Source of the DNA: UTCFX2 sp963788145
GTDB taxonomy: Bacteria; Chloroflexota; Anaerolineae; Anaerolineales; UBA4823
DNA: 64,000 nt
Assembly: GCA_963788145.1 (NCBI GenBank)
Contig: CAWBFQ010000006.1
Location: 1-64,000 of the forward strand
Reading direction: 5' to 3'
Below the pieces are notes generated by a model that made no database searches, was not told the origin of the DNA, and worked only from the letters and a program-made list of their open reading frames with translations. Made by a program: the position numbers and the translations under genes. Within the stretch, counting starts at the first letter, position 1. Each line of letters opens with the position of its first letter. This document shows, one piece after another, positions 43,848 through 52,995 of the stretch.

Positions 43848-46670
43848 TTACGTCGCCGAGTGGTTCTCGTCTGCCATTAAGCGGACCAACTCTGCCTGGT
43901 CAACTGGCAAACGATCCACCCGTACGCCGGTGGCGTTGTAGATCGCATTGGTGATTGCCGGGGTGGTTGGGATGCTGACCAGTTCGCCTACACCCTTCGC
44001 TCCGTAAGGTCCGGCTTTCACAGGATGCTCAATCACAATAGAGATGATTTCTGGTGTTTGGGTGATATTGGGCATCCGATAACGCGCTAACCGGTCAGTA
44101 AATACCCGCCCTTCTTCGACGATAAATTCTTCTGTCAAAGCGTTGCCAATCCCCATCATGATCCCACCCTCCACCTGTCCTTGAAGACCGAGGGGGTTGA
44201 TCGCCTTCCCGACATCGTTGGCAGTGATGATGCGCAGAACGCGCACTTCACCGGTGTGGGTATTTACTTCCACCTCGACTGCCTGGGCGGCATAGGAGAA
44301 AGCGAAATGCATATCGCCTCCCTGTCCGAGCGGCTGGGTTTCTGGCGCCCAATATTCGTATCGCACTCGAGGGTCGCGCCCCTCAGCCCGCAGCATTCCG
44401 ACTACTTCGCCCAACGGGATTTGATGTCCATCGACCTGGGTTGCGGTAGCAACCCAGGCCAGGCCTTCAATAAAGAGGATATTTTGTGGAGGTTGGTCAA
44501 ATTTCTCGGCTAACGTGGTTGTGATTGCCTGGCGCAGGGCACGCGCCGCGTACAAAGCGGCGTTTCCGGTCACAAATGTTTGACGAGAGGCTGTAGTTGG
44601 GCCGCCATCCGGCGTCAGGTCGGTATCCATCACCAGCACTCGCACTTTCGCGGGCGATACACCCATCTCCTCCGCCACAATCATCTGCAACACCGTAACC
44701 AATCCCTGGCCGAGTTCCGCTGAGGATGTGCGCACTTCCAGGCTGCCATCTTCAAATAATTCCACCTCAGCCCCGGCTTTATCGGGCGCTCCTCCACCCA
44801 ATCCGGTATTTTTATAGCCGCTAGCAAAACCCCAGGTTCGCACTAGGTGCGGCGCTCCTGCGACGGGATGGGCTTCAAATGGCTGCTCGCCGGCAAGCTC
44901 ATAAAGCTTTTCGGTTACCCGATTGATGCATTCTAACAGTCCAACGCTCTCGGTTAGCTCTTGCCCGGTGTTTGTGATGCTGCCAACTCGCAGGGCGTTC
45001 AGACGCCTTAACGCGATCCGATCTATCTGTAGCTTTTCTGCCAGCATGTCCATCATACTTTCAATGGCGAACGCTGATTGCGTAACGCCAAAACCGCGAA
45101 AGGCTCCGGATGGTGGGTTATTGGTATACATCGCATAACAATCGGCTTTGGCATGCGGTGTTTCGTATGGTCCGGAGGAATGCGTGGTAGCGCGGGTTAA
45201 CACTTTTTCTCCCAATGATGCGTACGCGCCGGTATCTCCATAGAGTTCGGTTTCGGCGGCTGTGATATGTCCGTCTGTCTTCACGCCGATCTTGACCCGG
45301 ATCTGAGTGGCATGGCGCTTCGGGTGGACCAGCAGGCTCTCATGCCGATCGAAAAGCAGTTTCACTGGACGTCCGGTTACCCTGGTCAGCATCGCTGCAT
45401 GGATCTGCCCGGTGATGTCTTCTTTTCCACCAAACCCCCCTCCCATCAGTTGGCCGAGCACCCGGACGGACTCATCTGGCAATCCCAACGAACGGGCTGT
45501 CTGGTGTCGGTCGGCGTATGGGATCTGAGAGCCGACATAAATCTCAATCCGTCCATCTTCCGTCAGGCGGGTGATGCTGCATTCGGGTTCCATGAATGCA
45601 TGATCGGTTGTAGCTGTGTGGAAGATGTGCTCCAGAATCACATCTGCCTCTTTGAAACCCTCGTCGATATTGCCTTTGCGTACCTTGATATGTTTTAATA
45701 AATTCCCATCTGGGTGTAAAACTGGGACATCGGGACGACGAGCCTGGACCGGGTTGCTGATGACCGGTTGAGGCTCGACTTCAACCTGGATCAAATTCAG
45801 CGCTTCACTGGCGATTTCACGAGTTTCAGCCGCCACAATAGCCACTGCATCGCCCACATACCGCACTCGTTCACCGACGCCCACCATCACTGGCCAGTCA
45901 TAGATCACAAGCCCGTGGTTGTGCTCGCCAGGGATGTCCTCAGCCGTTAGTACTGCTGCTACTCCTGGTAGTTGACGCGCCTGGGATACGTCGACATGTT
46001 TGACGATTGCATGGGGGATCCCAGCCCGCTTGACTCGGGCATGCAACATCCCCTCGAACTTGAGGTCATCCGTGAAGATCGCCTTTCCAGTGACCTTTTG
46101 GAATGAATTGGGGCGCGCCAACAATCGGCCGACCACCTGCTGGTTTTCAGAAGTTGGGATATGATTCGGCGGCACCACTGGCTGTCCGGTCTGGATCGAT
46201 TCGGCAGCCGCCTGGACGGCTCGTACAATCGTCGGGTAACCCGCACACCGGCACAAGGTATCCTTTAGAGCGTGGCGGATCTCCTCCTCACTGGGGTTGG
46301 GTTGGCGTTGCAGTAAGGCGTAGGCTGTCATCAACTGACCTGGGATACAAAACCCGCATTGTACCGCCCCGTAAAGTACAAATGCCTGTTGTAAGGGATG
46401 CAATTTCTCGATATCGGAAATCTGGGCGGATTCTCCCTGTTCAGCCAATCCTTCGACGGTGATCACAGTCTTGCCGGCTGCTTTTGCGGACGGGTAGGTG
46501 CAGGATAAAACGGGTTTACCGTCGATTAACACAGTACAAGCGCCGCACTCTGCTTCGTTGCAGCCAATCTTTGTTCCGGTTAGACCCAGGCGTTCTCGCA
46601 GCAGATCAGCCAGCATCTCGCCGGATTGTGGTTCAATCGAGTAGGTTTTTCCATTAACGTTAAGTTCCAT
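43848..46670 (-). CDS. Molybdenum hydroxylase (XdhD-like): fused [2Fe-2S] and molybdopterin domains
   Basis: Oxidises an N-heterocycle, probably a purine. The N-domain (1-75) binds the first [2Fe-2S] cluster (C37, C42, C45, C57); the helical domain (about 80-165) binds the second (QCGFCIPG, CRCAGYP). From about 185 the large molybdopterin domain shows VGDAVAIVAAETREIA, QLMGGGFGGKEDITG, GAFRGFGVTQSAFA, ELGQGLVTVLQMIVAEE and the catalytic-Glu motif GPYGAKGVGELVSIP. The two-in-one layout, with a separate FAD subunit, matches E. coli XdhD and selenium-dependent Mo-hydroxylases. Two nt separate it from the FAD subunit gene. Confidence 0.93.
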   Translation of the reverse strand: MELNVNGKTYSIEPQSGEMLADLLRERLGLTGTKIGCNEAECGACTVLIDGKPVLSCTYPSAKAAGKTVITVEGLAEQGESAQISDIEKLHPLQQAFVLYGAVQCGFCIPGQLMTAYALLQRQPNPSEEEIRHALKDTLCRCAGYPTIVRAVQAAAESIQTGQPVVPPNHIPTSENQQVVGRLLARPNSFQKVTGKAIFTDDLKFEGMLHARVKRAGIPHAIVKHVDVSQARQLPGVAAVLTAEDIPGEHNHGLVIYDWPVMVGVGERVRYVGDAVAIVAAETREIASEALNLIQVEVEPQPVISNPVQARRPDVPVLHPDGNLLKHIKVRKGNIDEGFKEADVILEHIFHTATTDHAFMEPECSITRLTEDGRIEIYVGSQIPYADRHQTARSLGLPDESVRVLGQLMGGGFGGKEDITGQIHAAMLTRVTGRPVKLLFDRHESLLVHPKRHATQIRVKIGVKTDGHITAAETELYGDTGAYASLGEKVLTRATTHSSGPYETPHAKADCYAMYTNNPPSGAFRGFGVTQSAFAIESMMDMLAEKLQIDRIALRRLNALRVGSITNTGQELTESVGLLECINRVTEKLYELAGEQPFEAHPVAGAPHLVRTWGFASGYKNTGLGGGAPDKAGAEVELFEDGSLEVRTSSAELGQGLVTVLQMIVAEEMGVSPAKVRVLVMDTDLTPDGGPTTASRQTFVTGNAALYAARALRQAITTTLAEKFDQPPQNILFIEGLAWVATATQVDGHQIPLGEVVGMLRAEGRDPRVRYEYWAPETQPLGQGGDMHFAFSYAAQAVEVEVNTHTGEVRVLRIITANDVGKAINPLGLQGQVEGGIMMGIGNALTEEFIVEEGRVFTDRLARYRMPNITQTPEIISIVIEHPVKAGPYGAKGVGELVSIPTTPAITNAIYNATGVRVDRLPVDQAELVRLMADENHSAT

Positions 46671-46672
46671 TG

Positions 46673-47566
46673 TTATCCACCATTCACAGATTCAAGAAAC
46701 GCCCGTTGCCAGGCAATATCGAATGTTTCTTGCAACAATACACCCGCCATCTGCTGCCGATATTGCGCGGTGGCGCGGTGTGGGCTGGTGCGAAAATGGG
46801 TTTCTGACAGCAAAGCCTGCAGCGCGCTAGCCATTGACTGTGGATCCGGACGCTGCCCGCGCAGTTGGTTTTCGGTCCTTTGCGCTCTAAGTGGAGTGGG
46901 TCCCGCTGGCCCAATTGAGATGCGCACATCTTTGATGGTTTCGCCGCTTCTTTCAAGCCAAACCGCCATGTTCAGGATTGCAATCGCAACCCCTTGAGGC
47001 CGCATTACCCGTCGGAAGGCAGATGCCTGGCCTGGCTTTCGCAACGGTAGGTAAAAACCGACTAGCAGCTCCCGGCGCGGGTCCAGGGCCGATTTTCCCG
47101 GTCCACGGAACAAATCTTGCAGGGGGATCCGGCATCGGTTCTCCAGGCTAGCTACTTCTGCCTCGGCTCCCAAGGCCAATAGTCCAATCGTTCCATCCGC
47201 GGCTGGCAGTGCATGGCTCACGTTACCGCCCAGTGTGGCGGTATTGCGAACCTGTGGGCCTCCAATCAGGCTGGCTGCATCGAAGAGGGCAGGTGTATGC
47301 AGTTGCACCAGCGGCGAAGCGACCACTTGGTTGAGCGGCAGAGCCGCGCCAACATATAATTGTCCCTGCCTCTCTTCCAAGAGACACATTTCAGGGATAT
47401 GGGTGATATCTATAAGTGTATCCAGTGGGGGATGGCGGCCCTGCTGCAGATCGAGTAATAAATCTGTTCCGCCAGCAATCAGACGGGCGTCGCCTGACGC
47501 ACCAATTAAAGCTCTCAATGCATCATCGACAGTTTGAGCGATATAGTAATTCTTCCAAATGGACAT
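46673..47566 (-). CDS. FAD-binding subunit of molybdenum hydroxylase (YgfM/CoxM-like)
   Basis: Passes electrons from the iron-sulfur clusters to NAD or another acceptor. FAD motifs ARLIAGGTDLLLDLQQGR and IGGPQVRNTATLGGNVSHAL are intact, with the C-terminal CO-dehydrogenase flavoprotein domain (VRISIGPAGPTPLRAQRTEN). 297 residues. First gene of the long minus-strand operon. ATG 47566 lacks an exposed Shine-Dalgarno: the only candidate (AAAGG) is buried in a leader hairpin. Confidence 0.92.
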   Translation of the reverse strand: MSIWKNYYIAQTVDDALRALIGASGDARLIAGGTDLLLDLQQGRHPPLDTLIDITHIPEMCLLEERQGQLYVGAALPLNQVVASPLVQLHTPALFDAASLIGGPQVRNTATLGGNVSHALPAADGTIGLLALGAEAEVASLENRCRIPLQDLFRGPGKSALDPRRELLVGFYLPLRKPGQASAFRRVMRPQGVAIAILNMAVWLERSGETIKDVRISIGPAGPTPLRAQRTENQLRGQRPDPQSMASALQALLSETHFRTSPHRATAQYRQQMAGVLLQETFDIAWQRAFLESVNGG

Positions 47567-47570
47567 GGAT

Positions 47571-47653
47571 CGGCGAGATACCTTTCATCAGGTTTCGGAC
47601 GGAGGCACTTTTCGAAGGACGATAGGCCTGGTGGGGCTTATCGCCCGACGCCG
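47571..47653 (-). promoter_or_regulatory. Riboswitch-like structured leader of the Mo-hydroxylase operon
   Basis: On the minus strand three helices can form. P1 is CGGCG (47649-47653) with CGCCG (47571-47575). P2 is GGGCGATA (47639-47646) with TATCGTCC (47617-47624). P3 is ACCT (47590-47593) with AGGT (47580-47583). P1 closes 5 nt before the ATG and P3 covers the only Shine-Dalgarno-like AAAGG. The P2-P3 junction contains GUGCCUCCGUCCGAA. This looks like a ligand-sensing translational switch; a molybdenum- or tungsten-cofactor riboswitch is the first candidate given the gene, but I cannot confirm the class by eye. Confidence 0.45.
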
Positions 47654-47762
47654 GCGCAAACATTTGCTTACGACGACCACCGATCCTCTCATCTATTTTA
47701 ACATAGATTGCCTATCCGGAAATTAGATTAACATAATATCCAAAGCGTAGTAATCCTCTGCT

Positions 47763-47790
47763 TTGGGCATACCGCGATCAGGGTTATAAT
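47763..47790 (+). promoter_or_regulatory. Promoter for the M20 dipeptidase gene
   Basis: TTGGGC (47763-47768), 16-nt spacer, TATAAT (47785-47790). It leaves a leader of about 120 nt. The rest of the 47654-47915 gap shows no gene. Confidence 0.5.
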
Positions 47791-47915
47791 AAGCTATTCA
47801 TAGACCCAATCCGTAATATTCGGGGGAGGCTGTTATTCGATCACTGTCGCAGCCAGGCACCTCAATCAAAAGAATCTACGGAGGGAAAAGTACATAAACC
47901 ATTGAGGAGTAGTGA

Positions 47916-49304
47916 ATGACCCGGGATTCATTAGATTTAGCTCTAGAGTATGTTCAGGAGCACCACGAGCAATTTATCGAAGATGTCAAATCGTTTGTAT
48001 CTATTCCTTCGATCTCAACCGATGCCAGCGCCAAACCAGAGATGGAACGAGCCGCCGCCTGGCTGGCCGAGCGGTTACAGAAACTGGGATTCAGCAATGT
48101 TGAAATATATCCAACGGATGGCTCGCCAGTGGTATTTGCGGAGCGATTGAACGCTAGCCCTGATCGACCGACTGTTCTGGTCTACGGTCACTATGATGTA
48201 CAGCCTGTTGAGCCGCTTGAATTGTGGGAAAGCATGCCTTTTGAGCCGGAAGTGCGCGGTGATAACCTCTTCGGTCGCGGCGCATCGGATATGAAAGGTC
48301 AGATTGTGGCTGTTCTGGCTGCTGTCGAAGCTTATGAGAAGACTGGCGGCGTCCCAGTAAATCTTAAGTTCATCGTGGAAGGGGAAGAAGAAATCGGTTC
48401 GCCTAATCTTGAAAAAGTGATCATCAAGAATAAGAACCGCCTTGATTGTGACTTCGCCCTCAACCCCGATGCCGGAATGATTGGCGAGCATATCCCAACC
48501 ATCACCTATGGACTAAGAGGCCTTGCTTATTTAGAAGTTAGGCTTACCGGCCCAGATCACGATCTCCATTCCGGGTTATTTGGTGGGGCGGTCCATAATC
48601 CAGCCCAGGTGTTATGCGAGCTGGTTGCCGGCATGCACGATAGTCAAGGGCGCGTCACTCTACCTGGTTTCTATGACAAAGTAAGACCCCTTGAAGAAGA
48701 CGAACGCACTGAATTGGCGCGCCTGCCGATGGATGAATCCTTCTATATGGATCAGGCAGGCTGCTCAGTTTTGTACGGAGAAGCAGGCTACACCCCGGTT
48801 GAGCGAGTTGCAGCCCGGCCCACCCTGGAGGTAAACGGTTTGTTATCTGGTTTCACCGGCGATGGGTCAAAGACTGTCCTCCCGGCAAAAGCGATGGTGA
48901 AGATTTCAACCCGTCTTGTGCCAGATCAGGATCCATTCGATGTCCGCCAGCAGCTCTATCAATATCTGGAAGAGCGCGTTCCCCCGACTATGCGTTGGGA
49001 GCTTGTGCTGCATTCCACTGGCTATCCATCCATCACCGATCGGCGTCACGCCGCGGTTGAAGCGATGGGTCAGGCCCTGGAAGAAACCTGGGACAAGCGT
49101 CCGCTCTATAGGCGCGAAGGCGGCAGCATCCCAGTCGTCGCCTCGATGCAGAAAATCTTAGGAATTGAGTCGGTGTTGACCGGTTTTAGTCTGCCTGAAG
49201 ATAACCTGCATGCCCCGAACGAAAAACTTCATATACCTACATTCAAACGCGGGATTGCAGCTCTGGTGCGATTTTTTAACCATATTGGTGAGTTGAAAGG
49301 ATAA
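47916..49304 (+). CDS. M20-family dipeptidase
   Basis: Zinc metallopeptidase. Metal ligands appear in order: VLVYGHYDVQPVEPLELWES, LFGRGASDMKGQIVA, VEGEEEIGSPNL and the C-terminal LPEDNLHAPNEKL His. The lid domain has DHDLHSGLFGGAVHNP. 462 residues, usual for the CNDP-like/ArgE group. GAGGAG precedes ATG 47916. Likely a peptide scavenger; it is not part of the divergent Mo-hydroxylase operon. 14 nt upstream of the DUF1385 gene. Confidence 0.9.
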   Translation: MTRDSLDLALEYVQEHHEQFIEDVKSFVSIPSISTDASAKPEMERAAAWLAERLQKLGFSNVEIYPTDGSPVVFAERLNASPDRPTVLVYGHYDVQPVEPLELWESMPFEPEVRGDNLFGRGASDMKGQIVAVLAAVEAYEKTGGVPVNLKFIVEGEEEIGSPNLEKVIIKNKNRLDCDFALNPDAGMIGEHIPTITYGLRGLAYLEVRLTGPDHDLHSGLFGGAVHNPAQVLCELVAGMHDSQGRVTLPGFYDKVRPLEEDERTELARLPMDESFYMDQAGCSVLYGEAGYTPVERVAARPTLEVNGLLSGFTGDGSKTVLPAKAMVKISTRLVPDQDPFDVRQQLYQYLEERVPPTMRWELVLHSTGYPSITDRRHAAVEAMGQALEETWDKRPLYRREGGSIPVVASMQKILGIESVLTGFSLPEDNLHAPNEKLHIPTFKRGIAALVRFFNHIGELKG

Positions 49305-49317
49305 TTAGGTAATAGAA

Positions 49318-50199
49318 ATGGAAGAAAGATTCCCGTCATATGGTGGACAGGCCGTGATTGAAGGTGTGATGATGCGCGGCTCTCAAAGTGTGGCAATTGC
49401 AATGCGCGCCCCGGATAACCAGATCGTTGTACACACAGAGCCGTTATCGGCACTATATCGCAGCAAGTTCTTGAAGGTCCCTTTCCTGCGCGGTTTGATT
49501 GGACTGTGGGATGCTCTTGGGTTGGGGATGCGCGCCCTTACCATCTCTGCAAATCTACAGACAGGCGAAGATGAAAAACTGGAAGGCCCGGCCCTATATC
49601 TGACCCTGGGATTATCCCTTTCTCTGGGGATTGGTATCTTTTTCTTGGCGCCGGCTCTGATTGGACAATTTAGCGAGAAATGGTTACATCTGAATGCCTG
49701 GTGGGGCAACCTAATTGAAGGTCTAATCCGGTTGTTATTGTTGGTCAGTTATATCTGGGGTGTTGGTCGCATCCCGGATATCCGCCGAGTTTTTGCCTAC
49801 CATGGCGCAGAGCATAAAACGATCAATGCCTTTGAAGCAGGGGCAGAACTGACGCCTCAGAATGTGAGCCGTCATTCATTGGAACACCCGCGTTGCGGCA
49901 CTTCATTTCTGCTTACCCTGGTGCTCTTATCGATTGTCCTGTTTAGCTTGCTAGGCCCACTTCCTCTTGGATGGAGACTGCTCAGTCGCATCCTGATGTT
50001 GCCAATCCTGGCGGGCATCGCTTACGAATATATTCGTTGGACAGCCCATCATCTAGACTCGCAACTGGTTCGTTGGATGATCCGCCCGAATATGGCTTTG
50101 CAGCACCTGACCACTCGTGAGCCATCTCTGGAAATGCTCGAAGTATCCATTGCTGCTTTCAGCGAAATGCGCTCAAAAGAGTCGGATTTAACCCTGTGA
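49318..50199 (+). CDS. DUF1385 (YqhQ-like) membrane protein
   Basis: The family opening YGGQAVIEGVMMRG is exact, followed by VPFLRGLIGLWDALGLGMRAL, several membrane helices, and the conserved VFAYHGAEHKTINAFEAG with SRHSLEHPRCGTSFLL. Conserved His/Glu/Cys suggest a metal site. The molecular role is unknown. Intact, 293 residues. Confidence 0.92.
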   Translation: MEERFPSYGGQAVIEGVMMRGSQSVAIAMRAPDNQIVVHTEPLSALYRSKFLKVPFLRGLIGLWDALGLGMRALTISANLQTGEDEKLEGPALYLTLGLSLSLGIGIFFLAPALIGQFSEKWLHLNAWWGNLIEGLIRLLLLVSYIWGVGRIPDIRRVFAYHGAEHKTINAFEAGAELTPQNVSRHSLEHPRCGTSFLLTLVLLSIVLFSLLGPLPLGWRLLSRILMLPILAGIAYEYIRWTAHHLDSQLVRWMIRPNMALQHLTTREPSLEMLEVSIAAFSEMRSKESDLTL

Positions 50200-50301
50200 A
50201 TGAGTATTCTCCCGAAGGATAATCCCCTCTTGTGAATTAAGAAGAGGGGATTGCCCTTCACTGTCTGGTGAGGGTCCCTGACTACATTGTTCAAACACTT
50301 A

Positions 50302-51735
50302 ATGCTGGTATGCTTTTGTATGCTCTCTCTGGCGGGCTGCGGTCTTGGCAAGGCCTCCCCTGAACCCTCCCAGACTGTTTCCTCCACGCAGCCGCCTACC
50401 GATACGGTCGTCTTAATGCCGGACCTGGTTATCCGCTCTGTAACACTTATAACTGACCCCTCAGCGCCTTGCCCGCTGCCAGATGAATCTTCCTCGTCCT
50501 TGGATGGAGAATATCAGAATGAAGGTCCTGATTCGCCTTTCTCAATGAATATCCGGGTCGAAAACCAAGGAAATGGGTTTACAGGACCATTCATTATCCA
50601 GCTTAATCTGGATCAACAATTGGTTAATCCGGGATTGCAGCCTGGTGAGGCGAAAGAAATCATTTTCCCGGGTTACGATTCTTCCCCCAGAGTAATGGTG
50701 GATGCGACCTCGCTGGTGGTAGAGAGCAATGAGACTAACAACCAGATCTTCCAGCGCTTATATCTCCCCACGCTTGCCCCAGAATGTGTTCCAACCCCCG
50801 CTCCTCGGGTTGCTATTCAGCAGGCTCTGGCGGTATTGGAGGGGCATACCGCAAAGGTATGGGATGCTGAATTTTCACCGGATGGTAAAGTTATCATTTC
50901 TGGTTCCGTGGATGATACTCTCAGGCTTTGGAATGTCGAGCAGTTCCGCCTGATTCGTACAATGCAGGGCCACCCATTCCCAATCCTGAATCTTAAATAT
51001 TCCCCCAACGGGGCGACCGTCGCGACCGGCTCCACAGATGGTGTGTTGCGCCTGTGGGATGTGGCCTCAGGACGATTGTCCCAGTCGTTGGAAGGTCATA
51101 TCGGTTGGATCACAGGCCTGGATATTTCTCGGGATGGTAGATGGTTGGCCTCATCTGCCGAAGATTCCACAGTGCGTTTGTGGCGGTTACCGCAAGGAAC
51201 CCTGGCACAGATTATTGACGAAGGGATGACCGATGTACGCAGTGTAGTATTCTCTCCCGATTCTTACGCAATTGCCTGGGGCGAAGGTGATGGTCAGATT
51301 CGGCTGCGCACTGTGAGCGGCGTCTGGTGGCAATCCATAAAGGTTTCCTCCCATTCGATATCGAGTCTGGTGTTTTCACCGGATGGCTCTCTGTTAGCTT
51401 GTGGAGACGCGGATGGGGTGATTCGTATCTGGCGTATTAAAGATGGAGATCTGCTCCAAACACTGCGCGCCCATACCGACGCAGTCAATGATCTGGCTTT
51501 CTCTCCGGATGGTCAATGGATGCTCTCGGCCTCCAAAGATAAAACTTTGCGGTTATGGCAGTCGGATGATGCCCATTTTCTTGCCCAACCGGTTATGATA
51601 TTTCAAGGGCATACAGGCTCGGTCACCAGTGTTGATTTCTCACCGGTGGCCCTCCTGGTTGTTTCTGGTTCTGAGGACGGCTCCTTGCGTCTGTGGTCTG
51701 TTCCAGCCCCTATTGTTTCACCTGCTACTCATTGA
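50302..51735 (+). CDS. Lipoprotein with CARDB domain and seven WD40 repeats
   Basis: LVCFCMLSLAGCG is a short signal peptide with lipobox LAGC. A CARDB-like adhesion domain (PDLVIRSVTLITDPSAP, VENQGNGFTGPFIIQLNLDQ, VVESNETNNQ) spans about 45-155. Seven WD40 blades follow (LEGHTAKVWDAEFSPDGKV, DDTLRLWNVE, SKDKTLRLWQ, DGSLRLWSV). An extracytoplasmic beta-propeller on a lipid anchor suggests a protein- or polymer-binding surface scaffold. TTG 50287 is an alternative start five codons upstream. Confidence 0.85.
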   Translation: MLVCFCMLSLAGCGLGKASPEPSQTVSSTQPPTDTVVLMPDLVIRSVTLITDPSAPCPLPDESSSSLDGEYQNEGPDSPFSMNIRVENQGNGFTGPFIIQLNLDQQLVNPGLQPGEAKEIIFPGYDSSPRVMVDATSLVVESNETNNQIFQRLYLPTLAPECVPTPAPRVAIQQALAVLEGHTAKVWDAEFSPDGKVIISGSVDDTLRLWNVEQFRLIRTMQGHPFPILNLKYSPNGATVATGSTDGVLRLWDVASGRLSQSLEGHIGWITGLDISRDGRWLASSAEDSTVRLWRLPQGTLAQIIDEGMTDVRSVVFSPDSYAIAWGEGDGQIRLRTVSGVWWQSIKVSSHSISSLVFSPDGSLLACGDADGVIRIWRIKDGDLLQTLRAHTDAVNDLAFSPDGQWMLSASKDKTLRLWQSDDAHFLAQPVMIFQGHTGSVTSVDFSPVALLVVSGSEDGSLRLWSVPAPIVSPATH

Positions 51736-51764
51736 ATTTGCTTTCACTATAGAGTGCTCCCTTG

Positions 51765-52922
51765 ATGACACATCCTGAAATTCCGAAATTACTTCACCGC
51801 CGCATTGTGATAAAGCTGGGTACCAGCACCCTCACCGATGGAACCTCTCATCTCTCGCAGCCGCGTCTGGTTGATTTAGTTCGCCAGATCAGCTTGCTGC
51901 GCGGCGCCCAGGCGGAGGTGATCCTGGTTTCCTCCGGAGCAATTGCCATCGGGCGCGCTGAGCTCAATTTTCCAGACCTGCCAAAGGATATCCCTGCCAA
52001 GCAGATGCTTGCTGCTGTCGGGCAGCCTCGATTGATGGATCTATGGGCCAAGTTATTTGCAATTTACAACCATACCATCGCCCAGGTGCTGCTTACCCGG
52101 GACGATTTACGCTTCCGTTCGCGGTATCTAAATGCCAGGAACACCCTGCTTGCTTTACTCGCTCAGGGGGTCATCCCTGTTGTGAACGAGAATGATACCG
52201 TCGCGACTGAAGAGATCCGGGTGGGCGATAATGATAACCTGTCAGCGTTGGTCGCCAACCTGGTTGACGCCGACCTGCTGGTTCTGTTGACCGACCGCGA
52301 GGGGCTTCTTACAGCTGATCCGCGGAAAGAACCTGATGCCCGCCTGGTGACCCGGGTGGATACGCCCGAGATTGGCCCAGAATTGTGGGATGCTGCCGGC
52401 GGCGGCGGTGGACTGGGCACTGGTGGGATGGCGACCAAACTTCAATCAGCCGATCTGGCTCGCCGGTCTGGCGCGGCGGTAGTGATCGCACGCGGCAAAT
52501 CCCCGGATATCTTGCTGCGCATCTTGCGAGAAGAACCGGTCGGTACTTACTTCACCCCCACAATGAGCGCGATGGAGAGCCGTAAGCGATACATCCTGAC
52601 CGGCGGTAAAGCTGGCAGGATTCAGGTTGACCCGGGTGCGGTTGCTGCTCTGTTCCAGGGACGTAGCCTGCTTCCGGCCGGGCTTGTGGATGTCACCGGC
52701 GAATTCAATCGCGGTGAAACGCTCAGTGTCTGTGACCTGGATGGACGTGAGATCGCCCGCGGGTTGGTGAACTACAACCATATCGATTGCTGCAACTTGC
52801 GCGGCCGTCAAAGCCAGGAAATTGAGGCCCTTTTGGGTTATTTTTATGGGGACGAAATTATTCATCGCAACAATATGGTTCTGATCCATAAGGGTCAGAA
52901 GAAATCGGGCTCCAAACTATAA
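51765..52922 (+). CDS. proB: Glutamate 5-kinase ProB with PUA domain
   Basis: First step of proline synthesis. The kinase domain has IVIKLGTSTLTDG, VILVSSGAIAIGRAELNF, QMLAAVGQPRLMDLWA, VIPVVNENDTVATEEIRVGDND and GTGGMATKLQSADLA. A C-terminal PUA domain (about 275-365, GRIQVDPGAVAALFQGRSLLPAG) is present, as in most bacterial ProB. ATG 51765 is preceded by an in-frame TTG at 51762; neither has an obvious Shine-Dalgarno. proA follows 73 nt later. Confidence 0.94.
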   Translation: MTHPEIPKLLHRRIVIKLGTSTLTDGTSHLSQPRLVDLVRQISLLRGAQAEVILVSSGAIAIGRAELNFPDLPKDIPAKQMLAAVGQPRLMDLWAKLFAIYNHTIAQVLLTRDDLRFRSRYLNARNTLLALLAQGVIPVVNENDTVATEEIRVGDNDNLSALVANLVDADLLVLLTDREGLLTADPRKEPDARLVTRVDTPEIGPELWDAAGGGGGLGTGGMATKLQSADLARRSGAAVVIARGKSPDILLRILREEPVGTYFTPTMSAMESRKRYILTGGKAGRIQVDPGAVAALFQGRSLLPAGLVDVTGEFNRGETLSVCDLDGREIARGLVNYNHIDCCNLRGRQSQEIEALLGYFYGDEIIHRNNMVLIHKGQKKSGSKL

Positions 52923-52995
52923 ATCAGACCGGTGAGCGGGTTTTCCCCCCAGGATGTTTTGTAACCGCCATCAGCGGAAGGAGAAGGATCAAAGG

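Noticed and set aside
47580..47600. TPP riboswitch, because of an ACCUGAU string in the leader
   Set aside because: The upstream CUGAGA and downstream UAAUGCCAGCG-type elements are missing and the gene context does not fit thiamine.
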